Positions 25,878-33,985 of a stretch of 64,000 bases of DNA are shown in pieces; within the stretch, counting starts at the first letter, position 1; the number at the start of each line of letters is the position of its first letter. Location: positions 1,116,001-1,180,000 of the forward strand of contig NZ_CP092104.1 of assembly GCF_016918765.2 (NCBI RefSeq), written 5' to 3'. The stretch is from Flagellatimonas centrodinii (GTDB lineage Bacteria > Pseudomonadota > Gammaproteobacteria > Nevskiales > Nevskiaceae). The position numbers and the translations under genes were made by a program. The notes beneath the pieces were generated by a model that was not told the origin of the DNA, ran no database searches, and was given only the letters and a program-made list of their open reading frames with translations.

Positions 25878-26641
25878 GATTTTCCCGAAAACTGGGCGTC
25901 GCGCTTTTCGACAAAGGCACGGCGGGTTTCAGCGGAGTCCTTGCTCATGTAGGCCTGCAGGGTGAAGCCTTGCTCCCAGCGGTACTTGTCTTCCAGGTTG
26001 CCGTCCTCGATGCCGTTGAGCGATTCCTTGGCGAGCCGGATCATGTCCGGGCTCTTGGCGGCAATGGTGCGGGCAAGGGCCAATGCGGCCTCGCGCAACT
26101 GCTCGCGTGGGACCACGCACTCGATGGCGCCGAGCCGATAGCCCTCGGCTGCGGTGATCGGCGCACCGGTGAAATACATGGCACGCACCTTCTGTACCGG
26201 GAACAAACGCTGCAGGTGCGCGCCACCCCCCATGGCGCCGCGGTCGACCTCGGGCACGCCGAAGGTAGCGCAGTCGCTGGCGACCACGATATCGGCCGCG
26301 CCAGCGAGGCCGATGCCGCCACCGAGCACGAACCCGTGCACGGCGACGATCACCGGCACCGGATTGCGGTGGACCGCCTCGAAGCTGCGGTAGTTTCCGG
26401 CGTTGACCGAAACGATGCGCTCGGGCTCGCGGTCGAGTTGCTTGATATCGACCCCGGCGCAGAAGCCGCGGCCTTCGCCGCGCAACACGATGACGTGCGT
26501 CGCGGCATCACGCCCGACCCGTTCAATCTCGTCGGCCAGCGCGTGCCAGCCGGCATCGTCGAGGGCATTGACCGGAGGTCGGTCGATGACGATTTCGGCG
26601 ATGCCGTCATCGTTGAGGGTGGTGTGAAAGCCGTGACTCAT
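25874..26641 (-). CDS. echA20: EchA20-like ring-opening crotonase
   Basis: 255-aa crotonase-fold enzyme. Segments RPPVNALDD, RGFCAGVDIKQLDRE (oxyanion hole), VHGFVLGGGIGLAG, FGVPEVDRGAMGGGAHLQRL and WEQGFTLQAY agree strongly with mycobacterial EchA20, the hydrolase that opens a steroid ring in HIP catabolism. Neighbours ipdA, ipdB and ipdC support the call; the same four genes cluster in actinobacteria. Both ends overlap neighbours by 4 nt (ATGA), so translation is coupled with ipdC and the dehydrogenase. Comamonas has an equivalent named ScdY. Confidence 0.85.
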   Translation of the reverse strand: MSHGFHTTLNDDGIAEIVIDRPPVNALDDAGWHALADEIERVGRDAATHVIVLRGEGRGFCAGVDIKQLDREPERIVSVNAGNYRSFEAVHRNPVPVIVAVHGFVLGGGIGLAGAADIVVASDCATFGVPEVDRGAMGGGAHLQRLFPVQKVRAMYFTGAPITAAEGYRLGAIECVVPREQLREAALALARTIAAKSPDMIRLAKESLNGIEDGNLEDKYRWEQGFTLQAYMSKDSAETRRAFVEKRDAQFSGKS

Positions 26642-27720
26642 GCGGGTTCCTTGGCGGTGACGGTGCCGGTGAGCGCGTCAAGACGCGCCTGCGCTTCGGC
26701 GACGATGCCGGCGATGACCTCGGCCACTGGCGGCAGCCGATCAATGTTGGCGGCGGCCTGCCCGCTGGGCAGCACGCCTTCGTCGGGGTGGCCCTGCACC
26801 ATGGCGCGCTGGATCAGCACCGGCGCATTGGCCGCCATCATTGTCTGGATCGCGCCGTCGCCTTCGCGTAGCGCGGCCAAAAAGGTGCGGGCCATGTGGC
26901 CGATGGTCATGCCGGTCTGACCACGCCACTGCCAGGCGCTGGCCAGCGCCACCAGTAGGCGCCGCAGCAGGCCGCCGCGTTCCAGTCGCAGCAGGGTGGG
27001 GTTGTCGATCATGCGCTGCGGCATGCCGTCGACGGCGGTGGAGGCGCGGATCTGCGCCGGGTCCCGGACTTCGACGTACTTCTTCAGGGTGGCGGCGGGC
27101 ACCGGCGACTCCGCCGTCATCAGGAAGCGGGTGCCCATGGCAATGCCAGCGGCGCCAAAGGCGAGCGCCGCAGCCAATCCGCGACCGTTGTAGAACCCGC
27201 CCGCCGCCACCACCGGCACGTCGACGGCGTCGAGCACCTGCGGCAACAGCAGGGTGGTGGGCACGCTGCCGGTGTGGCCGCCACCTTCACCGCCCTGGAT
27301 GGTGATGATATCGGCACCCAGCTGCACCGCTTTCTGCGCGTGCTTGAGCGCCCCGACGGTGGGCATGCAGAGCACGCCAGCAGCCTTGAAACGCGCAATG
27401 GTGGCGGCATCGGGCCCACGGCCGTAACTGATGGCACGAACGCGATCGGCGTTTTCGAGAATGACCTCGATCACCTCGCGGGCATTGGCCTGGAACATGT
27501 GGAAATTGACGCCGAAGCAGGCCGTCGTGCCGGCACGGATGGCGGCGATCTCCTGTCGCAAAGTGTCGGTGGACATCACGGCTGCAGCGAGAAAGCCGAA
27601 GCCACCGGCCTCGCTGGTGGCGATCACCAGCCGACTGTCGGCCACCCAGCCCATGGCGGTCTGCACCACCGGATAGCGACAGCCGAGCCGATCACACAGC
27701 ACCGTATGCAGACTGGCCAT
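26638..27720 (-). CDS. ipdC: IpdC-like flavin reductase (nitronate monooxygenase fold)
   Basis: 360 aa in the NPD/2-nitropropane dioxygenase TIM-barrel family. FMN-binding features are QTAMGWVAD near the N-terminus, QGGEGGGHTGSVPTTLLLPQ and AAGGFYNGRGLAAALAFGA followed by MGTRFLMT. The sequence tracks mycobacterial IpdC, which carries out a flavin-dependent step just before EchA20 and IpdAB in steroid ring C/D opening. Automated pipelines would call it nitronate monooxygenase, but the operon makes that function unlikely. The start shares one base with the stop of the preceding crotonase (TGATG). The long open frame upstream of 27720 lies inside that crotonase gene and is not used. Confidence 0.85.
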   Translation of the reverse strand: MASLHTVLCDRLGCRYPVVQTAMGWVADSRLVIATSEAGGFGFLAAAVMSTDTLRQEIAAIRAGTTACFGVNFHMFQANAREVIEVILENADRVRAISYGRGPDAATIARFKAAGVLCMPTVGALKHAQKAVQLGADIITIQGGEGGGHTGSVPTTLLLPQVLDAVDVPVVAAGGFYNGRGLAAALAFGAAGIAMGTRFLMTAESPVPAATLKKYVEVRDPAQIRASTAVDGMPQRMIDNPTLLRLERGGLLRRLLVALASAWQWRGQTGMTIGHMARTFLAALREGDGAIQTMMAANAPVLIQRAMVQGHPDEGVLPSGQAAANIDRLPPVAEVIAGIVAEAQARLDALTGTVTAKEPA

Positions 27721-28616
27721 CAGCTGTCGCCAGCGGACTGCTTGTTGGCGGCGGCCATCGACTTGGCGTCCTGTCCCCCCAACGGGTTGCCCTGCGTCAG
27801 GTCGCTCTGGGCGTGCGCAAAGTGATGCATGTGGAACACCGCGTCCATGGCGGTGCGCTTGCCGCGCAGTTCTTCCACATGGTTGATCGCCTGTTTGGTC
27901 AGCCACAGGCCGAGGCGGCCCTTCTGCTTGAGGTTGTCGGCCATCGCCTGCACCTCTGCCTGCAGCTGGTCGCGTGGCACCACGCGGTTGACCATGCCGA
28001 AACCATAGGCCCGCTGCGCCGGCATCCGCTCACCCAGCAGCAGAAACTCCTTGGCCACACGCGGCGGCAACTCGAAGGCGTGGGCAAAGTACTCGACCCC
28101 CGGAATGCCCATGCGCTGCACCGGGTCCTGGAAGAAGGCATCGTCGCTGGCGACGATGAGGTCGCAGACCCAGGCCAGCATCAGGCCGCCGGCAATGCAG
28201 GCGCCTTGCACCATGGCGATGGTGGGCTTGGTGATGTCACGCCAGCGGCGGCACATGCCCAGATATACCTCATGCTCGCGGGTGTAGAGCAGCTCTGCGC
28301 CGGGTTTGTTGGTGTGGTCCGGCAGCAGGTGGGTACGGTCGAAGGTCTTGTGTACGTCGCGCCCCGGCGTACCGATGTCATGCCCGGCAGAGAAATGCTT
28401 GCCGCTGCCGGCGAGCACGATGACCTTGACGCTATCGTCGCTGACGGCGCGCTGGAAGGCCGCGTCCAACGCGTAGGTCATCTGCGAGTTCTGCACGTTG
28501 TGGAACTGCGGCCGGTTCATCGTCAGCCAGGCCACGCCGTCGTCGACCCGGTACAGCACCGGCTCATCGGTTTCGTAGGTGATGTCCACCCTTTGGGGAT
28601 CGACCAAGTCGGTCAT
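27720..28616 (-). CDS. Enoyl-CoA hydratase/isomerase (crotonase) of the steroid operon
   Basis: 298 aa, longer than EchA20 because of an insertion at about 90-125 (TPGRDVHKTFDRTHLLPD). Crotonase features are RPQFHNVQNSQMTYAL, KHFSAGHDIG (oxyanion), VQGACIAGGLMLAWVCDLIV and PVQRMGIPGVEYF; the catalytic Glu pair is not in its usual place, with Asp/Gly instead near the GIPGVEYF loop. It has no counterpart I recall in the mycobacterial Ipd cluster; proteobacterial clusters carry such an extra hydratase (Scd type). The start overlaps the ipdB stop (ATGA). It could hydrate an intermediate after IpdAB. Function beyond the crotonase family is uncertain. Confidence 0.78.
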   Translation of the reverse strand: MTDLVDPQRVDITYETDEPVLYRVDDGVAWLTMNRPQFHNVQNSQMTYALDAAFQRAVSDDSVKVIVLAGSGKHFSAGHDIGTPGRDVHKTFDRTHLLPDHTNKPGAELLYTREHEVYLGMCRRWRDITKPTIAMVQGACIAGGLMLAWVCDLIVASDDAFFQDPVQRMGIPGVEYFAHAFELPPRVAKEFLLLGERMPAQRAYGFGMVNRVVPRDQLQAEVQAMADNLKQKGRLGLWLTKQAINHVEELRGKRTAMDAVFHMHHFAHAQSDLTQGNPLGGQDAKSMAAANKQSAGDS

Positions 28617-29407
28617 GCGGTGCCCCGGATGCCTGAAGGATTGTCTTTCAACTGCTTCGCCCGCACATCCCGCGGGTCCAGCTCGCGAATAATCGCCAGT
28701 TGTTCCTCGGTGGGGTGCGCGGTCTCGCTGATCTCCGGCGCCTCGATCAGCGGAAACCCGGTGGCTGCCTGCACCTCGGCAAAGCCGACACCTGGGTGCA
28801 GCTTGACCACGCGGATGGCGTGGTCCGGCCCACCGAAATCCATGACGCACAGATTGGTCACGATCTGATGGATCTTCATCAGGTCGCGCCGCACGCCGGC
28901 CGGCCAGCGCTCGTCGCGATAGCCCACCGAGCACACCACATCGACCTCGCCCTCGACGAACACCCGCGGGCCATGGTTGGGGACGAAGAAGGAGTTCGCA
29001 TGATTGATGCTGTTGCCGGGGAAGCCGCGCAGCCCCAGCAGCTGGCGCTTGGGCTTGGCGTAGTCGCCGATGCAGGCAATGTTGGCCTGTCCCCAGCGAT
29101 CGACCTGAACCGGCCCGACCAACGCATGGCGGCGCCCGCGCCACAGGTTGTCGAACACGCGCGAATACGGCATCCAGCCGCCATAGGCGCGGCCTTCATG
29201 GGATTTGGCGCCAATGCTCACCGGGGTTTCGGTGAGAAAGGCTTCGCCGTCAGTGATCATCAGTCCGGGACTGTGAGTGCGTTTGGCCAGCCCCTGGGCC
29301 AGCCGCGGAATGATGCCGATACCGGTGGCGAGCACTTCGCCTTCTTCACGCCAGACATCGGCGCAGGTGCAGATCAGCAGTTCGGCGAGGGAAAAGGTCG
29401 TCGACAT
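28613..29407 (-). CDS. ipdB: IpdB, beta subunit of ring-opening COCHEA-CoA hydrolase
   Basis: 264 aa of the CoA-transferase fold. LMITDGEAFL, KSHEGRAYGGWMPYSRVFDN, LGLRGFPGNSINHANSFFVP and MDFGGPDHAIRVVKLHPGV match the mycobacterial IpdB pattern. IpdAB looks like a class I CoA-transferase but hydrolyses a carbon-carbon bond, opening the last steroid ring in COCHEA-CoA. It lies 2 nt after ipdA and overlaps the next gene by 4 nt, so subunits would be made in equal amounts. In Comamonas the same pair is named ScdL1L2. Confidence 0.9.
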   Translation of the reverse strand: MSTTFSLAELLICTCADVWREEGEVLATGIGIIPRLAQGLAKRTHSPGLMITDGEAFLTETPVSIGAKSHEGRAYGGWMPYSRVFDNLWRGRRHALVGPVQVDRWGQANIACIGDYAKPKRQLLGLRGFPGNSINHANSFFVPNHGPRVFVEGEVDVVCSVGYRDERWPAGVRRDLMKIHQIVTNLCVMDFGGPDHAIRVVKLHPGVGFAEVQAATGFPLIEAPEISETAHPTEEQLAIIRELDPRDVRAKQLKDNPSGIRGTA

Positions 29408-29409
29408 GA

Positions 29410-30306
29410 TCAGAACACCTGCCGCGGAAGGGATCGAATGAATTCCGCGCCGCCAACGGCGTGCTGGTAGGCGGCCTCGTCGCCCCCGAGGAACTCGGCC
29501 TGGTACTGCGCCCAGCCGTCGTCACCTTCGGCCGCGGTGCAATACCGCTGGATGTGTTTGGCATCCCAGCCATAACCGGCGCCCTGCAGTGCCACGTTGG
29601 AGGTGGGATGGGCGCCACCGGGCACACAGCTGACGCCGGTCACCAGGTTGCGCTCGAAGGGGTTGTGCTGGGCATCGCGCTCGTCACTGTCGATGTGGTC
29701 CACCAGCGTTTCGCAACTGACATAGCAACGCTCGGCCGCGCGCGCGAACAGCTCGTCGAAGAACGGGTCCGGTGCATACAGGCGGGTGTTGCCCAGGCGG
29801 TCGGCGCTGTGGACGTGCAGCAGCGCCACGTCGAGCGGGATCGCTGGCATCGCCAGCAGCACCTCACCGTCGGCATACGGCGAGGTGACGGTCTTCAGAC
29901 CGGGGTTCACCTTGGTGACCAGGTCGGTGGCCATGCCAACGCGGGTCGGCAGAAACGGCAGGCGCATCGCGGCGGCGCGCAGGCCCCAGTGCAGCAGGCC
30001 TTCGTCCAGTTCCATCGCCTCGATGGTGCCGGCCTCACGGGCCTTGCGGAAGAACGGCTCCAGCGGGATGAAGTCCAGCGAGACGAAGCCGTAGATCAGC
30101 TTCTTCACCTTGCCGGCGGCGCAGAGCATGCCCATGTCCATGCCGCCGTAACCGACCAGCGTGAGGTCCTTCAACGGCGAGCGCAGGATCTCGCGAACCA
30201 GCGCCATCGGCTTGCGCCGCGGACCCCAGCCGCCGATGCCGATGGTCATGCCATCGCGCAGCTCGGCAACGATCTCGGACGGCGTCTTTTCCTTGTTGAT
30301 GATCAC
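29410..30306 (-). CDS. ipdA: IpdA, alpha subunit of ring-opening COCHEA-CoA hydrolase
   Basis: 298 aa, CoA-transferase fold. GMTIGIGGWGPRRKPMALVR near the N-terminus, VGYGGMDMGMLCAAGKVK, MELDEGLLHWGLRAAAMRLP and FLPTRVG are the family segments; in IpdA the catalytic Glu lies in the EGLL-type stretch. GTG 30306 directly follows the TAA of the dioxygenase gene, so translation likely depends on coupling; no strong ribosome site is visible. IpdB follows after 2 nt. Confidence 0.9.
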   Translation of the reverse strand: MIINKEKTPSEIVAELRDGMTIGIGGWGPRRKPMALVREILRSPLKDLTLVGYGGMDMGMLCAAGKVKKLIYGFVSLDFIPLEPFFRKAREAGTIEAMELDEGLLHWGLRAAAMRLPFLPTRVGMATDLVTKVNPGLKTVTSPYADGEVLLAMPAIPLDVALLHVHSADRLGNTRLYAPDPFFDELFARAAERCYVSCETLVDHIDSDERDAQHNPFERNLVTGVSCVPGGAHPTSNVALQGAGYGWDAKHIQRYCTAAEGDDGWAQYQAEFLGGDEAAYQHAVGGAEFIRSLPRQVF

Positions 30307-31197
30307 TTAGCGGAACCCGACCGAGAAATCGTGACCCCAGATCGATACCTGCTTAGTCTGCGTGGTCTGCCAGGTGGCGGGGTCGACTTCGATACCGCCC
30401 CAGCCGTACTCAAGGGCGAAGTTGCCGGGCGTCGCCATGTAGAACGACGTCATGCGATCGTTCTCGTGCTCGCCAAGGGTGGCCATCAGCTTCACCTCGG
30501 CCTTCTCGCGACGGTCGTAGGCCTTGCCGACGTCAGTGAGCTGATCGACCTCGAGCATGGCGTGCACACAGCCGGACGGGCTCGGCATCTCGGCCAGTGC
30601 CAGGCTGTGGTGACGGCCACTGGCGCCGTGGAGGAAGTAGATGCGCATCACCGGCGCATCCGGGCCAGGTTGGAAATTGAAGACATCCGACAGCCCCATG
30701 CCGAACACCTCGGTAAACAGCTTGAGGGTGGCATCGAAGTGCGCCGGCGCCGGCAACACGGTGTGCCCCATGCCGAACTTGCCGGTCACAAAGCCGTTGA
30801 CGCCGATGGGCGAGACGAACGGCGTGTCGTCACCGGCATACCCGGTGACCAGCTCGTGACGGTTGCCATCGGGGTCGGCGAACACGGCCAGCCGCCGGAA
30901 CCCTCGGGCCGTGGCCAGCCCACCCTCTTCGCGAGCCGCGACGCCGGCCGCAGCCAGTGCCTGCAGTGCGGTGTCGAATGCGGCGTCATCGGCCACTTCC
31001 CAGCCGGAGGCGACGTAGCGGTCGGCATCACCGGCGACCACGTGGATGCGGGCATCGCGGCGGTCGACCTTGACGCCGACGCCGCCGTCGGCCCGCGGCA
31101 TCACCATGGCGCCAAGCGTCTGCTCGCCATACTGCTGCCAGCGGGCGGCGTCGGTGGTTTCGGCCACGATGTAGGCCAGAGCCTGAATGATCGGCAT
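30307..31197 (-). CDS. HsaC/TesB-like extradiol ring-cleavage dioxygenase
   Basis: 296-aa two-domain vicinal-oxygen-chelate protein. The C-terminal domain keeps the Fe(II) triad: His145 (FGMGHTVLP), His196 or His197 (SGRHHSLALAE) and Glu263 (NFALEYGWGG). The C-terminus SIWGHDFSVGFR is shared with HsaC and TesB, which cleave 3,4-DHSA, the catechol made from steroid rings A/B. It is the first gene of the ten-gene operon, so a ring A/B step is co-expressed with ring C/D enzymes. The hydrolase (HsaD/TesD) and monooxygenase (HsaA/B) normally beside it are not in the window. ATG 31197 has a GAGGGG site; the open frame to 31266 would start inside the promoter. Confidence 0.85.
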   Translation of the reverse strand: MPIIQALAYIVAETTDAARWQQYGEQTLGAMVMPRADGGVGVKVDRRDARIHVVAGDADRYVASGWEVADDAAFDTALQALAAAGVAAREEGGLATARGFRRLAVFADPDGNRHELVTGYAGDDTPFVSPIGVNGFVTGKFGMGHTVLPAPAHFDATLKLFTEVFGMGLSDVFNFQPGPDAPVMRIYFLHGASGRHHSLALAEMPSPSGCVHAMLEVDQLTDVGKAYDRREKAEVKLMATLGEHENDRMTSFYMATPGNFALEYGWGGIEVDPATWQTTQTKQVSIWGHDFSVGFR

Positions 31198-31234
31198 GAA
31201 CAGCCCCTCTTGCGGGTTTGTTTTGGTGGCCTGA

Positions 31235-31276
31235 ATTATCAGAACGCGAGGGTGGCGAGGCTTCACCCGTTGGGGT
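31235..31276 (-). promoter_or_regulatory. Shared catabolic promoter motif (site B), ten-gene steroid operon
   Basis: On the minus strand, ACCCCAACGGGTGAAG (31276 to 31261) precedes GATAAT (31240 to 31235) by 20 nt. With the ATG at 31197 the leader would be about 30 nt and includes the GAGGGG ribosome site. Block and spacing match sites A, D and E. Its upstream edge is 1 nt from the partial MITE-like copy at 31278. Confidence 0.55.
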
Positions 31277-31277
31277 T

Positions 31278-31320
31278 AGGGAACCTCGGCACAAGGACTG
31301 CGCTCGGCATCTTGAGCGAC
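31278..31320. mobile_element. Partial copy of the MITE-like element
   Basis: This stretch repeats the left ~40 nt of the element at 14146-14288 (AGGGAACCTCGGCACAAG, then the shared TGCGCTCGGCATCTTGAGCG). The right terminal repeat is absent: the element stops near 31320, before site E. It sits between the two divergent steroid promoters. Confidence 0.6.
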
Positions 31321-31357
31321 GACGCGCGATGCGCCTGCGGTCACTGCGCGTCGGATC

Positions 31358-31398
31358 ACCTGAACGGACGAAGATTCGGCGCGGCGATGGCGAATAAT
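31358..31398 (+). promoter_or_regulatory. Shared catabolic promoter motif (site E), KstD-like gene
   Basis: ACCTGAACGGACGAAG (31358-31373) is followed after 19 nt by AATAAT (31393-31398). It differs from site A at 3 of 16 positions and shares GATCACC just upstream with it. The -10 falls after the first ATG (31387) of the flavoprotein frame, so if used, translation must begin at ATG 31435. Confidence 0.5.
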
Positions 31399-31434
31399 CC
31401 GCCGGGACCCCCGACCGGCAACACACGTACGCCC

Positions 31435-33120
31435 ATGGCCCCTTCCCCCGACGTCCGGACGCCCGATGGCGTTCTTCCCGTGGACGCGCCGCTGGCCATC
31501 CCGCAACCCGACAGCTTCGACTGGGACGATCAGTGTGACGTCCTGGTGGTGGGCTTTGGCGCCGCCGGCGGCGCCGCCGCACTGACCGCCAGGGCCAACG
31601 GTGCCGATGTCCGCATTGCCGAGCGCTTTGACGGCGGCGGCGCCACCATCAAGAGCGGTGGTGTCGTCTATCTCGGCGGCGGCACTCGCTACCAGCGGGA
31701 AGCCGGCTACGAGGACACGCCGGAGGCAATGTTCAACTATCTGCGTCAGGAGTGCGGCGACGCCGTCAGCGAGGACACCCTGCGCGCCTTCTGCGAGGGC
31801 AGCCTGGAAATGCTGGCCTGGCTCGAGAGCCTGGGCGTGCAGTTCAGCTCGCACCCGGCGCCGCCGAAGACCTCGTATCCGCCCAACGGGACCTACCTGT
31901 ATTACTCCGGCAGCGAAACCGCACCGACCTTCGCCGCCGAGGCCAAGCCGGCCCCACGCGGGCACCGGGTGAAAGCACCGGGCATCGACTCCGGCCGTGA
32001 ATTGTTTGCCGTGCTGCGTCGGCAGGTTGACCAGCAGGGCATTCCGGTGATGCGTCAGACCAGCGTGCGGCGACTGATCACCGGGGTCGGCGGCCGCATC
32101 ATCGGCGCCGAGCTCTGGCAGCTGCCGCCAGGTTCCGCCGCCCAGTTGAAACACCAGAAGCTGATGCGCAGCGCCGAGAAATGGCACAACGTGGCGCCGG
32201 CCAAGGCCGACCGCCTGCGGGCCGAAGCGCGCGCGCTGGAGCTCACCGAAGCCAAGCCGCTGCGATTGCGGGCCCGGCGCGGCGTGGTGCTGGCCACCGG
32301 CGGCTTCATCTTCAACCGGCAGATGGTGACCGAACACGCGCCCAACTACCTGCCAGCCATGCGGCTCGGCGCCACCGGCTGTGATGGCAGCGGCATTCGT
32401 CTTGGCCAATCCGTGGGCGGAGCGGTACAGCGGATGGAAAAAGGTTCGGCGTGGCGCTTCATCAACCCGCCGACGGCCTGGCCGCGCGGCGTGGTCGTCA
32501 ACCAGCAGGGCCAGCGCTTCTGCAACGAACAGGTGTACGGCGCCCGCCTCGGGGTGGCGATGGTCGATGGTCAGGGCGGCAAGGCCTGGCTGATTCTCGA
32601 CAAGGCGCTGCGCTGGAAGGCAATTCGCGAAGCCCTGTCGGGCAAGCTGTGGTTCTTCCAGAGTGTGCCCGCCTTTTTCATGATGCTGTTCGCACCCCGC
32701 GCCCGGACACTGACAGCGCTGGCGGAGAAGATCGGACTTCCGGCTGCCGCACTTGAGCAGACCGTGACGCGCTACACCGCAGATGCCCACAGCGGTGCCA
32801 CCGATGCACTGCAAAAGGCGGATGACATGCGCGCACCGCTGGATACCCCGCCGTACTACGCGCTCAACATCTCGGCCGACAGCCGCAGCTTTCCCTGCCC
32901 GACCATCACGCTTGGCGGCTTGCGCGTGCGCGAAGCTGATGGCGCGGTGCTGGATGGCCGTGGCCAGCCGTTGCCGGGGCTCTATGCCGCCGGCCGTGCC
33001 GCGGTCGGCGTCGCCTCCAACGGCTATGTCAGCGGGCTGTCGCTGGCCGACTGCCTGTTTTCCGGTCGCCGCGCCGGGCGTTGCGCAGCCGCCACCGAAC
33101 ACCAGGCACACGCGGCCTGA
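31435..33120 (+). CDS. KstD-like FAD-dependent 3-ketosteroid dehydrogenase family protein
   Basis: 561 aa from ATG 31435 (577 from ATG 31387). The N-terminal Rossmann motif DVLVVGFGAAGGAAALTARA binds FAD; IKSGGVVYLGGGTRYQ and VVLATGGFIFNRQM are typical of the FAD_binding_2/fumarate reductase family that includes 3-ketosteroid dehydrogenases. The C-terminal flavin motif LYAAGRAAVGVASNGYVSGL lacks the Tyr-x-x-x-Gly arrangement (RTYPGPG) of true KstD Delta1-enzymes, so it may be a different steroid desaturase or reductase. Start 31435 is preferred because the predicted promoter overlaps the earlier ATG; neither has a good ribosome site. It probably forms an operon with the SDR and the FadD3-like ligase. 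A very long open frame in the same phase extends upstream to 29461 but is antisense to ipdA and hsaC. Confidence 0.78.
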   Translation: MAPSPDVRTPDGVLPVDAPLAIPQPDSFDWDDQCDVLVVGFGAAGGAAALTARANGADVRIAERFDGGGATIKSGGVVYLGGGTRYQREAGYEDTPEAMFNYLRQECGDAVSEDTLRAFCEGSLEMLAWLESLGVQFSSHPAPPKTSYPPNGTYLYYSGSETAPTFAAEAKPAPRGHRVKAPGIDSGRELFAVLRRQVDQQGIPVMRQTSVRRLITGVGGRIIGAELWQLPPGSAAQLKHQKLMRSAEKWHNVAPAKADRLRAEARALELTEAKPLRLRARRGVVLATGGFIFNRQMVTEHAPNYLPAMRLGATGCDGSGIRLGQSVGGAVQRMEKGSAWRFINPPTAWPRGVVVNQQGQRFCNEQVYGARLGVAMVDGQGGKAWLILDKALRWKAIREALSGKLWFFQSVPAFFMMLFAPRARTLTALAEKIGLPAAALEQTVTRYTADAHSGATDALQKADDMRAPLDTPPYYALNISADSRSFPCPTITLGGLRVREADGAVLDGRGQPLPGLYAAGRAAVGVASNGYVSGLSLADCLFSGRRAGRCAAATEHQAHAA

Positions 33121-33155
33121 CGGCGGCGACATCACCACAACAAGGAGAGGGTTTG

Positions 33156-33926
33156 ATGGGACGGGTTCAAGACAAGGTTGCAATCATCACCGGCGGTGCC
33201 AGCGGCGTCGGTCGCGAGGATGCGCTGTTGCTGGCGCGTGAAGGCGCGCGCGTGGTGATCACCGATGTCAGCGAGGAGGCTGGCCAGGCGCTGGCCCAGG
33301 AGATCGGCGAGCAGGCGCTGTTCGTCAAACATGACATCGCCTCCGAAGACGGCTGGATCGCAGCGATCAAGGCCGCCACCGACGCCTTCGGCGGGGTCGA
33401 CATTCTGGTCAACAACGCCGCCATTCTGGCGCAGGCCACCATCGAGGACACGTCGCTGGAGCTGTGGGAGAAGATCCAGAAGGTCAACAGCACCGGCTAC
33501 TTTCTCGGCTGCAAATATGGGCTTCTGGCCATGAAGGATCGTCCGTCGGGGTCGATCGTCAACATGTCGTCGATGGCCGGCATTGGCGGGGTGTCCTCGT
33601 TTGCCGCCTACAGTGCCTCGAAGGCGGCGGTGGCCGGGCTGACCCGCACCGTAGCGGCCCACTGCCGCGCACAGCTCTACAAGATTCGCTGCAACTCCAT
33701 CCACCCGGACGGTATCGCCACGCCGATGGTGTTCAACCTGCACAAGCAGCAGGGCGGCACCAACACCTCCTACGTGCGCGAGAAGGATCCGAAACAGCTG
33801 CAGGCGCGTTTTGCCCAGCCGGCCGACATCGCCAATCTGGTGCTGTTCCTCGCCTCGGACGAGTCACGGTTCATCAATGGCGCCGAAATGCGGATCGATA
33901 ACGGCTACCTGATGTGGGCGGATTGA
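33156..33926 (+). CDS. Short-chain dehydrogenase (hydroxysteroid dehydrogenase type)
   Basis: 256-aa classical SDR: TGGASGVGR cofactor loop, NNAA, VNMSSMAGIGG (Ser) and YSASK (Tyr, Lys). It resembles 3alpha/20beta- and 7alpha-hydroxysteroid dehydrogenases, but that subfamily call is loose. AAGGAGAGG precedes ATG 33156, and 35 nt separate it from the KstD-like gene. Together with that gene and the ligase that follows it probably serves steroid catabolism by oxidising a ring hydroxyl. Six heptamer repeats lie between it and the ligase gene. Confidence 0.82.
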   Translation: MGRVQDKVAIITGGASGVGREDALLLAREGARVVITDVSEEAGQALAQEIGEQALFVKHDIASEDGWIAAIKAATDAFGGVDILVNNAAILAQATIEDTSLELWEKIQKVNSTGYFLGCKYGLLAMKDRPSGSIVNMSSMAGIGGVSSFAAYSASKAAVAGLTRTVAAHCRAQLYKIRCNSIHPDGIATPMVFNLHKQQGGTNTSYVREKDPKQLQARFAQPADIANLVLFLASDESRFINGAEMRIDNGYLMWAD

Positions 33927-33930
33927 CGGC

Positions 33931-33972
33931 GTGAGGCGTGAGGCGTGAGGCGTGAGGCGTGAGGCGTGAGGC
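33931..33972. repeat. Six tandem GTGAGGC heptamers
   Basis: Six perfect GTGAGGC copies start 4 nt after the SDR stop and end exactly at the GAAGGAG ribosome site (33973-33979) of the ligase gene. Copy-number change would alter the spacing between the two genes but not the ribosome site or reading frame. The same unit occurs within the fecR-like gene. Confidence 0.9.
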
Positions 33973-33985
33973 GAAGGAGCTTGGT

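Noticed and set aside
26638-27720. True nitronate monooxygenase
   Set aside because: The fold fits, but the operon and the sequence blocks match IpdC of steroid degradation.
29461-33120. A single 1219-codon plus-strand frame
   Set aside because: The first ~640 codons are antisense to hsaC and ipdA with the composition of a GC-rich shadow frame. Only the part from 31435 (or 31387) encodes a recognisable flavoprotein.
31276-33183. A 635-codon minus-strand frame opposite the KstD-like gene
   Set aside because: It is His/Gly/Ala-rich without any domain and is the mirror of a confident gene.
33931-33972. CRISPR-like array
   Set aside because: The units are 7-nt tandem repeats without spacers.
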